In this document: positions 47,822 to 59,462 of the stretch, one piece after another
How the letters are laid out: every line of letters begins with the position of its first letter
Numbering within the stretch: position 1 is the first letter of the stretch
From: Pigmentiphaga sp. NML080357
GTDB taxonomy: Bacteria; Pseudomonadota; Gammaproteobacteria; Burkholderiales; Burkholderiaceae_B
Length of the DNA: 64,000 nucleotides
Direction: 5' to 3'
Assembly (NCBI RefSeq): GCF_002188465.1
Contig: NZ_NINW01000058.1
Span: 96,366 to 160,365 of the forward strand
Position numbers and translations under genes: made by a program
The notes under the pieces: generated by a model
Seen by the model: the letters and a program-made list of their open reading frames with translations, nothing else
Told to the model about the DNA's origin: nothing
Databases searched by the model: none

Positions 47822-48816
47822 GCGGCCTCCCGCTTGCCCGCGCGCGGCGGGGCGGCCCAGGGCCGGGGCACCGCGCGGAACCAGGCCGCCAGTCTTGCCT
47901 GGGGGACCAGCACGATCAGCATCAGCAGGCCACCGATGACGAACAGCCAATGGTAGGGATTGATCGAGGACGCGGTATGGTGCAGCGCCATGAAGATCGC
48001 CGCGCCGACGAGCGCCCCGTACAGGCGCCCGGCGCCGCCCAGTATCAGCATTACGAGCGCCTCGGCCGACAGCGAGAAGCCGAAGCTGTCCAGCCCCACG
48101 ATGCCGCTGATCTGCGCCGACACGGCCCCCGCCATGCCCGCGAACAGGCCGGCCGCGACGTACATCTTCCATAGCTGGCGGGCCACCGGCGTGCCCAGCG
48201 CCGACATGCGCGCGCGGCACTGGTGCACCCCCTGCACCGACAGGCCGAAGGGAGAATCGACGATGCGCTTGACGACGTAGTAGCTGGCCGCCAGCACCGC
48301 GAGCGCATACAGGTAGGCGACCTTGCCTTCCAGGTCGAAGGGGGCGATGCCGAGCACGGGGTCCACGGCGAAGCCGGACAGGCCATCGTCGCCGCCCGTC
48401 AAGCCGCGTAGCTTGTTGGCGAGGCTGTGCAATATCTGCGCCACGGCGACTGTCAGCATCAGGAAGGTGAAACCCTGGTAGCGCAGCACCAGCACGCCCG
48501 AGACCGCCGCAGTCAGCGCGCCGGCGGCGGCGCCGGCCGCCAGCCCGACGAGCGGATCGGCAGACCAGCGCAGCGCGACGATGCCCGCCGTGTAGGCGCC
48601 CATGCCGAAGAAGGCGACGTGGCCCAGCGTGGCCAGCCCGGCGATGCCCACCACCAGGTCCAGCGACAGGACGAACAGCGCCATGACGCCGATGCGCGCC
48701 AGGAGGGGCCACTGGTCCGGCAGCAGCAGGCCGCACAGGCCCACGGCCACGATGATGCCGACGTGCCGGGCCGGGGACGAAGGCGCGAGCGCCCGCTCGA
48801 TGCCCGCGCGATTCAT
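47818..48816 (-). CDS. livM: ABC transporter permease (LivM type) of the P450 operon
   Basis: A 332-residue permease with about nine hydrophobic helices. LDLVVGIAGLATLGHVAFFGMGAYTAGI and ILGGAGRLYGALVGAAIF are the family's conserved regions. The C-terminal tail is basic and Pro-rich. The start is in an ATGA overlap with livH. It pairs with LivH to form the transport channel. Confidence 0.9.
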   Translation of the reverse strand: MNRAGIERALAPSSPARHVGIIVAVGLCGLLLPDQWPLLARIGVMALFVLSLDLVVGIAGLATLGHVAFFGMGAYTAGIVALRWSADPLVGLAAGAAAGALTAAVSGVLVLRYQGFTFLMLTVAVAQILHSLANKLRGLTGGDDGLSGFAVDPVLGIAPFDLEGKVAYLYALAVLAASYYVVKRIVDSPFGLSVQGVHQCRARMSALGTPVARQLWKMYVAAGLFAGMAGAVSAQISGIVGLDSFGFSLSAEALVMLILGGAGRLYGALVGAAIFMALHHTASSINPYHWLFVIGGLLMLIVLVPQARLAAWFRAVPRPWAAPPRAGKREAA

Positions 48817-49676
48817 GCCGCCCTCCTGAGCAGGCCCTGGGGACGTACCGACAAGGCCACGATCATGGCGACGAAGAAGAACAGGCTGCCGTACTCGGAA
48901 GCGAGGTACTTGCTGGCGGTTTCGATCACGCCCAGCAATACCGCCGCGGCAAGCGTGCCGGTAATGCTGCCCATCCCTCCCACAGCCACGACGACCAGCA
49001 CCAGCACGAGGTACTTGAGCGCGTAGTAGGGCTCCAGCGGCATCAGCTCCGCGCCCAGCACGCCGCCCAAGGCCGCCAGCCCGCAGCCGGCGGCGAAAGT
49101 CAGGCCGCTGACCAGCCGGATGTTGACGCCCAGCGTGGCCGCCGCATCCTTGTTGTCGACTGCGGCACGCAGCCATACGCCGAAGCGCGAACGCGTGACG
49201 ACGAGCCCGCACAGCAGCGCCACGGCGGCCCCGGCGACGATGACCAGCACGCGCTGCGCCGGCAGGGTGCGCACGCCCAGATCGACCGAACCCGCCAGCC
49301 ATGCCGGCAGCGGAATCATCTGGACCTGCGGCCCGAATGCGAGATTGGTGGCGGCCACGAAGACGAAGGCCAGGCCGATGGTGAACAGCACCTGGTCCAG
49401 CTCCGAGCGGCGATACAACTTTCGCAGGACGATGGCTTCGAGCGCCGCGCCGAGAACGGCGGTGAGCAGGACGGCGGCGCCGACGCTGGCGGCATAGCCC
49501 CAGCCTTCGACGCGCACCAGCCAGGCGGCGAGATAGCCGCCCGTCATGGCAAAGGCGCCATGAGCCAGGTTGATGAAGCGCATCAACCCCAGCGTGATGG
49601 ACAACCCCACGGAGATGATGAACAACACCATCCCATAGGAAATCCCATCGATCAGGATGTTGGCGAGAATGTGCAT
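48813..49676 (-). CDS. livH: ABC transporter permease (LivH type) of the P450 operon
   Basis: A 287-residue permease starting MHILANILIDGISYGMVLFIISVGLSITLGLMRF, a typical LivH N-terminus, with VAVGGMGSITGTLAAAVLLG as the coupling region. I chose the ATG at 49676; the frame is open further upstream but without homology. It follows the binding-protein gene by 82 bp. Confidence 0.9.
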   Translation of the reverse strand: MHILANILIDGISYGMVLFIISVGLSITLGLMRFINLAHGAFAMTGGYLAAWLVRVEGWGYAASVGAAVLLTAVLGAALEAIVLRKLYRRSELDQVLFTIGLAFVFVAATNLAFGPQVQMIPLPAWLAGSVDLGVRTLPAQRVLVIVAGAAVALLCGLVVTRSRFGVWLRAAVDNKDAAATLGVNIRLVSGLTFAAGCGLAALGGVLGAELMPLEPYYALKYLVLVLVVVAVGGMGSITGTLAAAVLLGVIETASKYLASEYGSLFFFVAMIVALSVRPQGLLRRAA

Positions 49677-49758
49677 GGCGGTCGCGGTTGCGGTTGGCGT
49701 CGGGCGCCCTGCCCGGCCGCTTGGCCGGGTCGAGCGGCATCGCGTAGAGATGGGACGC

Positions 49759-50922
49759 CTAGTTCTTGAGTCCGAAATCCGGCTGCGGGCCGAAGCTCTC
49801 GATTTCCTTGTTGACCAGGAGACCGCCGCTGCGCTCGACCTTGCGCAGGTAGACGTTCTGCGTGACATGGCGCGCCTGCGGATCGATCTTCACCGGCCCG
49901 CGCGGACTTTCCCACGACAGCTTGCGGGCGGCCTCGAGCGCCGCCGCGCCGTCGCGCTTGCCGCCGGTGGCCTCGATCATCTTCTGGATGACGTACATGC
50001 CGTCCCAGGCTCCCACCGACGCATAGTTGGCGATGGCATCCTTGCTCTGCTTCTGCAGCGCCGCCACGAACTTGCGGTTGGCGTCGGAATCGTGCGCCGC
50101 CGAATAATGGAAGACCGTGGTCAGGCCCATCGCGGCATCGCCGAATTTCTGCAGATCGAACTCATCGGTCTCGGCCGACCCGAGGAATTCGACGCCCGCC
50201 GCGCGCAGGCCGTTCTCGTTGTAGGCCTTGACGAAGCCGAGGTTGGGCGGCCCGCCCGGCAGGAACACATACACGCCCTCGGCCCCGCTGGCCTTGATCC
50301 GCTGCACGAACGGCGCGAAATCGGTGGTGCTGATGGGCATGCGGATGGATTCAACCACCGTGCCGCCGAGCTTGGCGAACTCCGTCTTGAATGCGGTCTC
50401 GGCATCGACGCCGGGCGCGTAGTCGGTCACGGCCGTGACGATCTTGCGCTTGCCCTGCTTGTAGGCCCAGCGCGCGGCCGGCACGGTGACCTGCCACAGC
50501 GTGTACGAAGTCCGCACGAAATACGGCGATTTTTCGGTGATGTCGGAAGTGGCCGCGTTGAAGATGACCGTCGGGGTCTTCGATTGGGTAATGAGCGGCG
50601 CCACCGACATGGCGTTGGGCGTGAAGACGAAGCCGCCGAGATAGTCGACTTTGTCCTTGACGATGAGCTCCTGCGCGAGGGCGCGGGTGCCGCTGGGATT
50701 CGGCCCGCCGTTGTCGCGATAGAGCACCTGCACCTCGTGCCCTGCGAGCTTGCCGCCCTGGGTGGCGAGATAGGCTTCGACGCTGTCCTTGTAGAGCTTG
50801 CCGTAGTGGGCGAAAGGCCCGGAGAACGGGCCGATGATCCCGACCTTGATCGTGGCCGCCTGCACCTGCGCGGCACAGAGCACGGCCGCGGCCACCATGG
50901 CCCGGCGGATGAGTGTCTTCAT
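49759..50922 (-). CDS. Periplasmic binding protein (Peripla_BP_6), first gene of the P450 operon
   Basis: A 387-residue receptor. The signal peptide is MKTLIRRAMVAAAVLCAAQVQA, followed by IKVGIIGPFSGPFAHYGK. YFVRTSYTLWQVTVPAARWAY and the later GVYVFLPGGPPNLGFVKAY resemble binding proteins for aromatic acids such as those near CYP199 and benzoate genes, not amino-acid receptors, though this is a qualitative impression. AGCAGGAGAC precedes the ATG at 50922. It sets the specificity for the transporter and therefore the probable P450 substrate. Confidence 0.87.
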   Translation of the reverse strand: MKTLIRRAMVAAAVLCAAQVQAATIKVGIIGPFSGPFAHYGKLYKDSVEAYLATQGGKLAGHEVQVLYRDNGGPNPSGTRALAQELIVKDKVDYLGGFVFTPNAMSVAPLITQSKTPTVIFNAATSDITEKSPYFVRTSYTLWQVTVPAARWAYKQGKRKIVTAVTDYAPGVDAETAFKTEFAKLGGTVVESIRMPISTTDFAPFVQRIKASGAEGVYVFLPGGPPNLGFVKAYNENGLRAAGVEFLGSAETDEFDLQKFGDAAMGLTTVFHYSAAHDSDANRKFVAALQKQSKDAIANYASVGAWDGMYVIQKMIEATGGKRDGAAALEAARKLSWESPRGPVKIDPQARHVTQNVYLRKVERSGGLLVNKEIESFGPQPDFGLKN

Positions 50923-50968
50923 GTCTCCTGCTCCTCGTCTCGTGGCGATTTCTTGTTGCAGTGAGGCG

Positions 50969-50997
50969 ATTCTGGAGGAAGAAAGTTGGTTAATCAA
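50969..50997 (-). promoter_or_regulatory. Predicted promoter of the transport/P450 operon
   Basis: On the minus strand TTGATT (50992-50997) and CAGAAT (50969-50974) are spaced by exactly 17 bp, 46 bp upstream of the first start codon. Each hexamer matches four of six consensus bases. The -35 element is one arm of the palindrome at 50992-51007, so a bound repressor would block it. Confidence 0.5.
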
Positions 50998-51007
50998 CTA
51001 GTTGATT
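50992..51007. promoter_or_regulatory. 16-bp perfect palindrome, likely MarR operator
   Basis: AATCAACTAGTTGATT is a perfect inverted repeat. A further GTTGGTTAATCAAC on its left repeats the GTTGATT word, giving three related half-sites. Size, AT-richness and position over the -35 element suit the MarR regulator encoded in the same operon. It also lies in the shared upstream region of the divergent sensor kinase gene. Confidence 0.6.
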
Positions 51008-51220
51008 TCCCTAACGTCCGGGTGAGGGCATCGCGGGTTCGCCTGCCCGGGACTCCCCGGGAGGCGGGCCGTTTTGCGCCGAGCCACTCGGCGATATATG
51101 CTTGTGGCCGGCTTCCCGGCCGCGCTCCGCCTAGGCGAGCCCTCTTCGCTTCAGGCATTCCCTCTGAGTCGGGCTACACCGACGCAGGCACCGTCAGACC
51201 TCCGCGCAACAAAGACGCCC

Positions 51221-54361
<3,141 letters not shown>

Positions 54362-54379
54362 GCGTGCAAGGAGCGGTCC

Positions 54380-55201
54380 GTGGCCTCGAACAAGGATTTC
54401 GACCTGGAACTCGGCCTGCTGCTCGAGGCCATCTACCTCAAGTATCAGCACGACTTCCGGGACTACTCGCCGACCTCGCTGCGTCGCCGCATCGCGCAGG
54501 CCCTGCCCGTGTTCGAGTGCCGGACGCTTTCGCAGCTCCAGGATCGCGTGTGGCACGAACCCGAGGTATTCCCGAAGCTGATGCAGTACCTGACGGTACA
54601 GGTCAGCGAGATGTTTCGCGACCCGGCGTATTTCAAGGCGCTGCGCGAGCATGTGGTGCCGGTGCTGCGGACCTACCCTTCCATCAAGGTCTGGGTGGCC
54701 GGCTGCAGCACGGGGGAAGAACTCTGGTCGCTCGCGATCCTGATGCACGAGGAAGGCCTGGGCGACCGCACGCTTTTCTACGCGACGGACATAAATCCCC
54801 AGGCCTTGCGGGCCGCGGAAGCCGCCATCTACTCCACGGACCGCATCGGCGAATTCAGCCGCAACTACCTCGCGGCGGGGGGCAAGGGCTCGCTGTCGGA
54901 CTATTATCATGCCGCCTACGGCGCGGCGTCGTTCGCGCGCTTTTCCAAGTCGCAGGTGGTATTCGCCAACCACAGCCTCGCCACCGACAGCGTATTTTCG
55001 GAAGTGCACTTGGTATCCTGCCGCAACGTGCTGATCTACTTCAACCGTTCATTGCAGGACCGCGCCCTGGGCCTCTTCCGCGACGCGCTCGTCAGGCGCG
55101 GATTCCTGGGACTGGGCAGCAAGGAGAACATTCGTTTCACCGCCGCCAGCGAGTCATTCGAGGATTTCGCTCCGGCCGAGAAGATCTACCGGAAGCAATA
55201 G
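54380..55201 (+). CDS. cheR: CheR-type protein-glutamate methyltransferase
   Basis: A 273-residue S-adenosylmethionine-dependent enzyme with a GTG start after AAGGAGCGG. The N-terminal helical domain (YSPTSLRRRIAQAL) and the methyltransferase core with VWVAGCSTGEELWSLAI and FYATDINPQALRAAEAAIYS are those of CheR; HLVSCRNVLIYFN is the conserved acidic-pocket segment. Classical CheR methylates chemoreceptors, but none is encoded here. It lies 18 bp after the hybrid kinase and 1 bp before cheB. Confidence 0.9.
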   Translation: MASNKDFDLELGLLLEAIYLKYQHDFRDYSPTSLRRRIAQALPVFECRTLSQLQDRVWHEPEVFPKLMQYLTVQVSEMFRDPAYFKALREHVVPVLRTYPSIKVWVAGCSTGEELWSLAILMHEEGLGDRTLFYATDINPQALRAAEAAIYSTDRIGEFSRNYLAAGGKGSLSDYYHAAYGAASFARFSKSQVVFANHSLATDSVFSEVHLVSCRNVLIYFNRSLQDRALGLFRDALVRRGFLGLGSKENIRFTAASESFEDFAPAEKIYRKQ

Positions 55202-55202
55202 C

Positions 55203-55829
55203 ATGGACAAGACACCTGCCCCCCGACGGCTCGAGGCCATTGCCATTGGCGCCTCGGCAGGCGGCATCGAGGCGCTCGGCGAATTGCTGCCCGCCTTGCC
55301 GGCGGGCCTGCCTGCCGCCATCGCCGTGGTGCTGCACATTGCGCCGTCACAACGCAGCATGCTTGCCGACATCTTTGCCGACCGCTGCGCGCTGCCGGTT
55401 CTCGAGGCCAGCGACAAGCAACCCATCGAGCCAGGGCATGTCTACTTCGCGCCTCCCGATTATCATCTCCTGGTCGAAAGCGACCGGACCTGGTCGCTTA
55501 CGCAGGACGAGGCCGTGAATTTCTCCCGCCCGTCCATCGACGTGCTGTTCGATACCGCGGCCGATGTCTACGGCGAAGCGCTGCTCGGCATCGTCCTGAG
55601 CGGCTACAACAACGACGGGTCGGCCGGTGTGCACGCCATTCGGCGCGCGGGCGGCGTCAATTGGGCCCAGGACCCGGACACGGCTTTTGCGCCGGACATG
55701 CCGCGCAGCGCGATCGCCACCGGCGCGGTCGATGCCGTGCTGCCGCTGGCCCGGATGGCCGCGGCTATGGCTGCGCTGGGCCGGGCAAGCGCCGGCGAAC
55801 CCGCAGACAAGATCCAGAAGGAACAATGA
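55203..55829 (+). CDS. CheB-type methylesterase catalytic domain without receiver domain
   Basis: A 208-residue protein consisting only of the CheB esterase domain. The catalytic triad is Ser18 in IGASAGG, His45 in VVLHI and Asp138 in SGYNNDGS. Standard CheB has an N-terminal receiver domain that inhibits the esterase until phosphorylated; here that domain is missing, so activity must be controlled by the neighbouring receiver proteins or be constitutive. The stop codon is immediately followed by the next start (TGAATG). Confidence 0.88.
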   Translation: MDKTPAPRRLEAIAIGASAGGIEALGELLPALPAGLPAAIAVVLHIAPSQRSMLADIFADRCALPVLEASDKQPIEPGHVYFAPPDYHLLVESDRTWSLTQDEAVNFSRPSIDVLFDTAADVYGEALLGIVLSGYNNDGSAGVHAIRRAGGVNWAQDPDTAFAPDMPRSAIATGAVDAVLPLARMAAAMAALGRASAGEPADKIQKEQ

Positions 55830-56984
55830 ATGTCACGTTCGGTAAAAATCCTCGTGGTCGACGACATCGAAGAAAACATCGTCGCAATGGAAGCGCTGGT
55901 GCGGCGGCCCGATGTGGAGCTCCTGCGTGCGAACTCCGGCACCACGGCGCTGGAACTCCTGCTCGAGCATGACGTCGCCCTGGCGCTGCTGGACGTGCAC
56001 ATGCCCGGCATGGATGGCTACGAACTGGCCGAGCTGATGCGCGGCAGTCCTCGTACGCGCCACGTTCCCATCATCTTTCTGACGGCTGCGGATCGAAGCG
56101 CCCATCGCACGTTCCGCGGCTATGAAGCAGGCGCGGTGGATTTTCTCTACAAGCCGCTCGAACCGCATATCTTGCGCACCAAGATAGACGTATTCGTGGA
56201 ACTGCAGCAGCAGCGGCTGCAGTTGGCCGAGCAGCTGGACAAGCTGACCCAATTGCTGCGCACCAACGAAATGTTCGTGGCCGTACTGGGGCACGACCTG
56301 CGAAATCCGCTGTCGGCCGTCGTAAACATATCCGACGTTCTGATCCAGACCGCTGCGGACGGCCAGACGCGCGACTGGGCCACCCGCATCAAGAACAGCG
56401 GGCACCGGATGGCACGCATGGTCGATCAACTACTGGACCTGGCGCACATGCGCACCGGCGCGATTGCGATCAGCAACCAACCGATCGACCTCGCCGAGTT
56501 GTGCGGCCACATCGTCCAGGAACTGGACCCGCTGGGCGACAAGCGATCGATCAAGCTGGAGCACTGGGGAAACACCCGGGGCACCTGGGATCGGGACCGC
56601 CTGCAGCAGGTCTTCTCGAATCTGGTCGGCAATGCGCTGCAGCACGGCATGCAGCATGCCCCGGTTTCCGTCAGCGTGGACGGGACGAAGGACGAGACCG
56701 TGACGGTCAAGGTATGCAATGCGGGCACTCTCGATCCCGAGGTCCGGACGCACCTGTTTCAACCCTTCGCCGCCGCGAAAATCCGTCCGCGCGCTTCCGG
56801 GGGCCTGGGACTGGGGCTCTACATAGCCAAGGAACTGGTCGCCGTCCACCAGGGACAGCTGACGGTGAATTGCGAAACCGAGGGCCTGACGATATTCGAA
56901 GTCGTCCTGCCTCGCCGTTGCGACGCCACCCGGGCCGGTATCGCGTCGCCGCTGCCCGCGCCGGCGGCGAACCCGCATCGCTGA
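55830..56984 (+). CDS. Receiver-histidine kinase fusion protein
   Basis: A 384-residue soluble protein. The receiver domain occupies residues 1-120 (acceptor Asp55 in ALLDVHMPGMDG, Lys108 in FLYKPLEP), followed by a short coiled coil (LQQQRLQLAEQLDKL), a HisKA domain with His155 in LGHDLRNPLSAV, and a HATPase domain ending GGLGLGLYIAKELV. Placing a receiver before the kinase suggests that phosphorylation by the upstream hybrid kinase modulates it. It ends the four-gene unit and is followed by a convergent helicase gene. Confidence 0.88.
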   Translation: MSRSVKILVVDDIEENIVAMEALVRRPDVELLRANSGTTALELLLEHDVALALLDVHMPGMDGYELAELMRGSPRTRHVPIIFLTAADRSAHRTFRGYEAGAVDFLYKPLEPHILRTKIDVFVELQQQRLQLAEQLDKLTQLLRTNEMFVAVLGHDLRNPLSAVVNISDVLIQTAADGQTRDWATRIKNSGHRMARMVDQLLDLAHMRTGAIAISNQPIDLAELCGHIVQELDPLGDKRSIKLEHWGNTRGTWDRDRLQQVFSNLVGNALQHGMQHAPVSVSVDGTKDETVTVKVCNAGTLDPEVRTHLFQPFAAAKIRPRASGGLGLGLYIAKELVAVHQGQLTVNCETEGLTIFEVVLPRRCDATRAGIASPLPAPAANPHR

Positions 56985-57003
56985 AAAAGGGCCGCACCGG
57001 CCC
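56984..57003 (-). terminator. Intrinsic terminator of the nuclease-helicase gene
   Basis: On the minus strand GGGCCG-GTG-CGGCCC is followed by TTTTT, one base after the helicase stop codon. It occupies the whole 20-bp gap to the convergent kinase gene. Confidence 0.75.
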
Positions 57004-57004
57004 G

Positions 57005-59329
57005 TCAAGCCACTTGCCACCACCCCGGCAGCAGCTTTCTCACCTCCTGCCGCCGGTACCGGTCGTCGATCAGCATCACCATTCCTTCGTCCTGCTCGGT
57101 CCGTATCACCCTTCCGGCCGCCTGCACCACTTTCCGCAGGCCCGGATACAGATAGGTGTACTCGTACCCGCGGCCGAAGCGCGCCTCCATGACTTCCCGC
57201 ATCCGTTCGTTCACCTCGTTGACCTGCGGCAGGCCCAGGGTGGCGATGAACACGCCTATCAGCCGCGAACCGGGCAGATCCACGCCTTCGGAAAACGCCC
57301 CGCCGAGCACCGCGAAGCCTACTCCGCGCCCGCCTTCTGCAAAGCGGGCGAGGAAGTCCGCGCGCCCGGCTTCGTCCATGTCGGGCGTCTGTACCCATAG
57401 CGGCCACTCGCCTCCCTGCTCGCGCACGCCTTCCGACAGCCGACGCAGATAATCGAAACTGCTGGCGAACACCAGGTAGTTGCCCGGTCGCGCCGCATAC
57501 TGCCTGGCGATGAGCGAAGCGATGGCCGGGACCGATCGTTCGCGGTCGTGGAAGCGCGTGGAGACATGTCCGGCGATACGCACGGACAGCTGCTCGGGCC
57601 GGAACGGCGCTCGTGCCTCGAGCCAGGCCGTATCCGCCGGCAGGCCCAGCGTGTCGCGATAGAAGTCGGCCGGTCCCAGCGTCCCGGAAAACAGGACTGT
57701 GGCGTGGGCAGCCGCGTGGCGCGGCGCAAGGAACGACGCCGGAACCACGTTGCGCAAGCTGAGCGTGGAGAGAGCGGGCCGCGCCAGCGTCACATCGAAC
57801 AGCGAATGGGAGCCGAATTGTTCGGCCAGGCGGATGAAGTGCAGCGCGTCGAAGTAAAAGCGCTGCAAGGCCGGGTCCATGCCCACGGGCGCCTCGGCCA
57901 GGTGGTCGGTGATCGCGGCCGTGGCGTGCTGCAGCGAGGCGAGCCAAGCCGCGGGCACGGCGGGATGGCACTGGTAGGGCGCCGCCTGAAGCCGGTTCCA
58001 GGCGGCCCATTGTCGCTGGACCGCGTTCAGCGGCTTGCGCAGCGCCGCGGGCGCAACGGCGTGCGCTGCCTTCAGCGCGGCCTGTTCGAGCGAGACGCTG
58101 TACATGCCGCGCCCGCGTTCGACCAGGTTGTGGGCTTCGTCCACCAGCACCGCCACGCGCCAGCCGCTGGTCACGGTCAGGGCATACAAGAGGCCGCTGG
58201 TATCGTAATAGTAGTTGTAGTCGCCCACCACCACGTCGCTCCAGCGTGCCAGCTCCTGCGCCAGGAAATAAGGGCACAGGCCGTGAGCCAGCGCGAGGCG
58301 GCGGACGGCGGCGCGATCCCAGTTGCCGCCGGCCGCGGCGGCCTCGGCGCGCGCCGCGGCCAGTCGGTCGTAGAAACCGCGAGCCAAGGGACAGTCATCG
58401 CCATGGCAGGCGCGGCCGGGATTCTCGCAGGCCTTGTCGCGCGCCACCAGCTCCAAGGTGCGCAGCGGCAGCTTGGCCGCGGCGCCTCGCAGCGCGTCGA
58501 CAGCTCCCAGGGCCAGCGCGCGCCCGGAACTCTTGGCCGCCAGGAAGAAAACCTTGTCGAGGCCGTCGGCGGCACAGGCCTTCAGAACGGGAAACAGCGT
58601 ACCCAGCGTCTTGCCGATGCCCGTGGGCGCCTGGGCCATCAGGCAGCGGCCGTCGCGCGCCGCGCGGTAGGCCGCTACGGCAAGTTCGCGCTGGCCCGGG
58701 CGGAAGGCGCCGTGCGGAAACTCCAGCGCCGCCAGGGCGGCATCGCGGGCCTGCCGATGCGCCCGCTCGGCAAGCGCCCAGGCCAGGAAGCGTTCACATT
58801 GCTCGGTGAAAAAGGCGGCGAGTTCCGCCGCGGTATGCGTCTCGGTCAACACGGTCTCGCGCTGGCTGGCAACGTCGAGGTAGACCAAGGCCACTTCCAG
58901 GCCGGGCAGCCCGCGCGCCGCGCACAGCAGGTGGCCGTACATCCGCGCCTGTGCCCAGTGCAGCGCACGGCGATGCCCGGGAAGGGCATCCAGCCGGCCG
59001 CGATGGGTCTTGAATTCTTCGAGCCGATTGGCGGCCGGGTCGTACCCGTCGGCACGGCCGCGCACGCGCATCTCGCGATAGGTGCCGGCCAGCGCGATCT
59101 CGGTTTCGTAGTCCGCGCCGCGCCGCGTGGCGATCAAGGCATGGCCGGCCTGGCCTTCCTGGGCCGACGGCGCGGGGGTGAAGCGCAGGTCGAGATCGCC
59201 CTGGCGGGCGGTGAACTCGCACAGGGCGCGAACGGCGACGGTGTACGCGGGCAACCCGGCATCCCGCGGCACGGCGCCGGACCCGGAAGAGGCGTCGCGC
59301 CCTTCCCCTGCCCCGGGGCGCGCGCTCAT
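57005..59329 (-). CDS. PD-(D/E)XK nuclease-DinG/XPD-like helicase fusion, SOS-regulated
   Basis: A 774-residue protein with two parts. Residues about 28-200 look like a RecB/Cas4-type PD-(D/E)XK nuclease: Asp94 in RGRADGYD, Glu105-x-Lys107 in EEFKT, and the QxxxY helix at Gln127/Tyr131. From about residue 220 a superfamily 2 helicase follows, with Walker A APTGIGKT (Lys240), four closely spaced cysteines for an Fe-S cluster (ACENPGRACHGDDCPL and HGLCPYF), VLVDEAHN, and motif VI QAAGRVIR. This is the DinG/XPD group, acting 5' to 3' on DNA damage intermediates. I use the ATG at 59329. A LexA box lies 51 bp upstream. Confidence 0.88.
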   Translation of the reverse strand: MSARPGAGEGRDASSGSGAVPRDAGLPAYTVAVRALCEFTARQGDLDLRFTPAPSAQEGQAGHALIATRRGADYETEIALAGTYREMRVRGRADGYDPAANRLEEFKTHRGRLDALPGHRRALHWAQARMYGHLLCAARGLPGLEVALVYLDVASQRETVLTETHTAAELAAFFTEQCERFLAWALAERAHRQARDAALAALEFPHGAFRPGQRELAVAAYRAARDGRCLMAQAPTGIGKTLGTLFPVLKACAADGLDKVFFLAAKSSGRALALGAVDALRGAAAKLPLRTLELVARDKACENPGRACHGDDCPLARGFYDRLAAARAEAAAAGGNWDRAAVRRLALAHGLCPYFLAQELARWSDVVVGDYNYYYDTSGLLYALTVTSGWRVAVLVDEAHNLVERGRGMYSVSLEQAALKAAHAVAPAALRKPLNAVQRQWAAWNRLQAAPYQCHPAVPAAWLASLQHATAAITDHLAEAPVGMDPALQRFYFDALHFIRLAEQFGSHSLFDVTLARPALSTLSLRNVVPASFLAPRHAAAHATVLFSGTLGPADFYRDTLGLPADTAWLEARAPFRPEQLSVRIAGHVSTRFHDRERSVPAIASLIARQYAARPGNYLVFASSFDYLRRLSEGVREQGGEWPLWVQTPDMDEAGRADFLARFAEGGRGVGFAVLGGAFSEGVDLPGSRLIGVFIATLGLPQVNEVNERMREVMEARFGRGYEYTYLYPGLRKVVQAAGRVIRTEQDEGMVMLIDDRYRRQEVRKLLPGWWQVA

Positions 59330-59379
59330 TGGCCCCGCCCCCGCGCCTCCGCGCACCGATGCCCACCGCGCGACAAATA

Positions 59380-59395
59380 CTGTATATCCATACAG
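59380..59395 (-). promoter_or_regulatory. LexA (SOS) box upstream of the nuclease-helicase gene
   Basis: CTGTATATCCATACAG matches the consensus CTGT-N8-ACAG perfectly, with an AT-rich centre. It sits 51 bp before the helicase start and 67 bp after the argD stop, both on the minus strand. It predicts repression by LexA and induction on DNA damage. Confidence 0.88.
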
Positions 59396-59462
59396 TCATC
59401 ATAGCAGGCGCACGGAAGGGAGGGCCGCCGCCGGCAGGAACGGCGGCCGGACGATGACAAGG

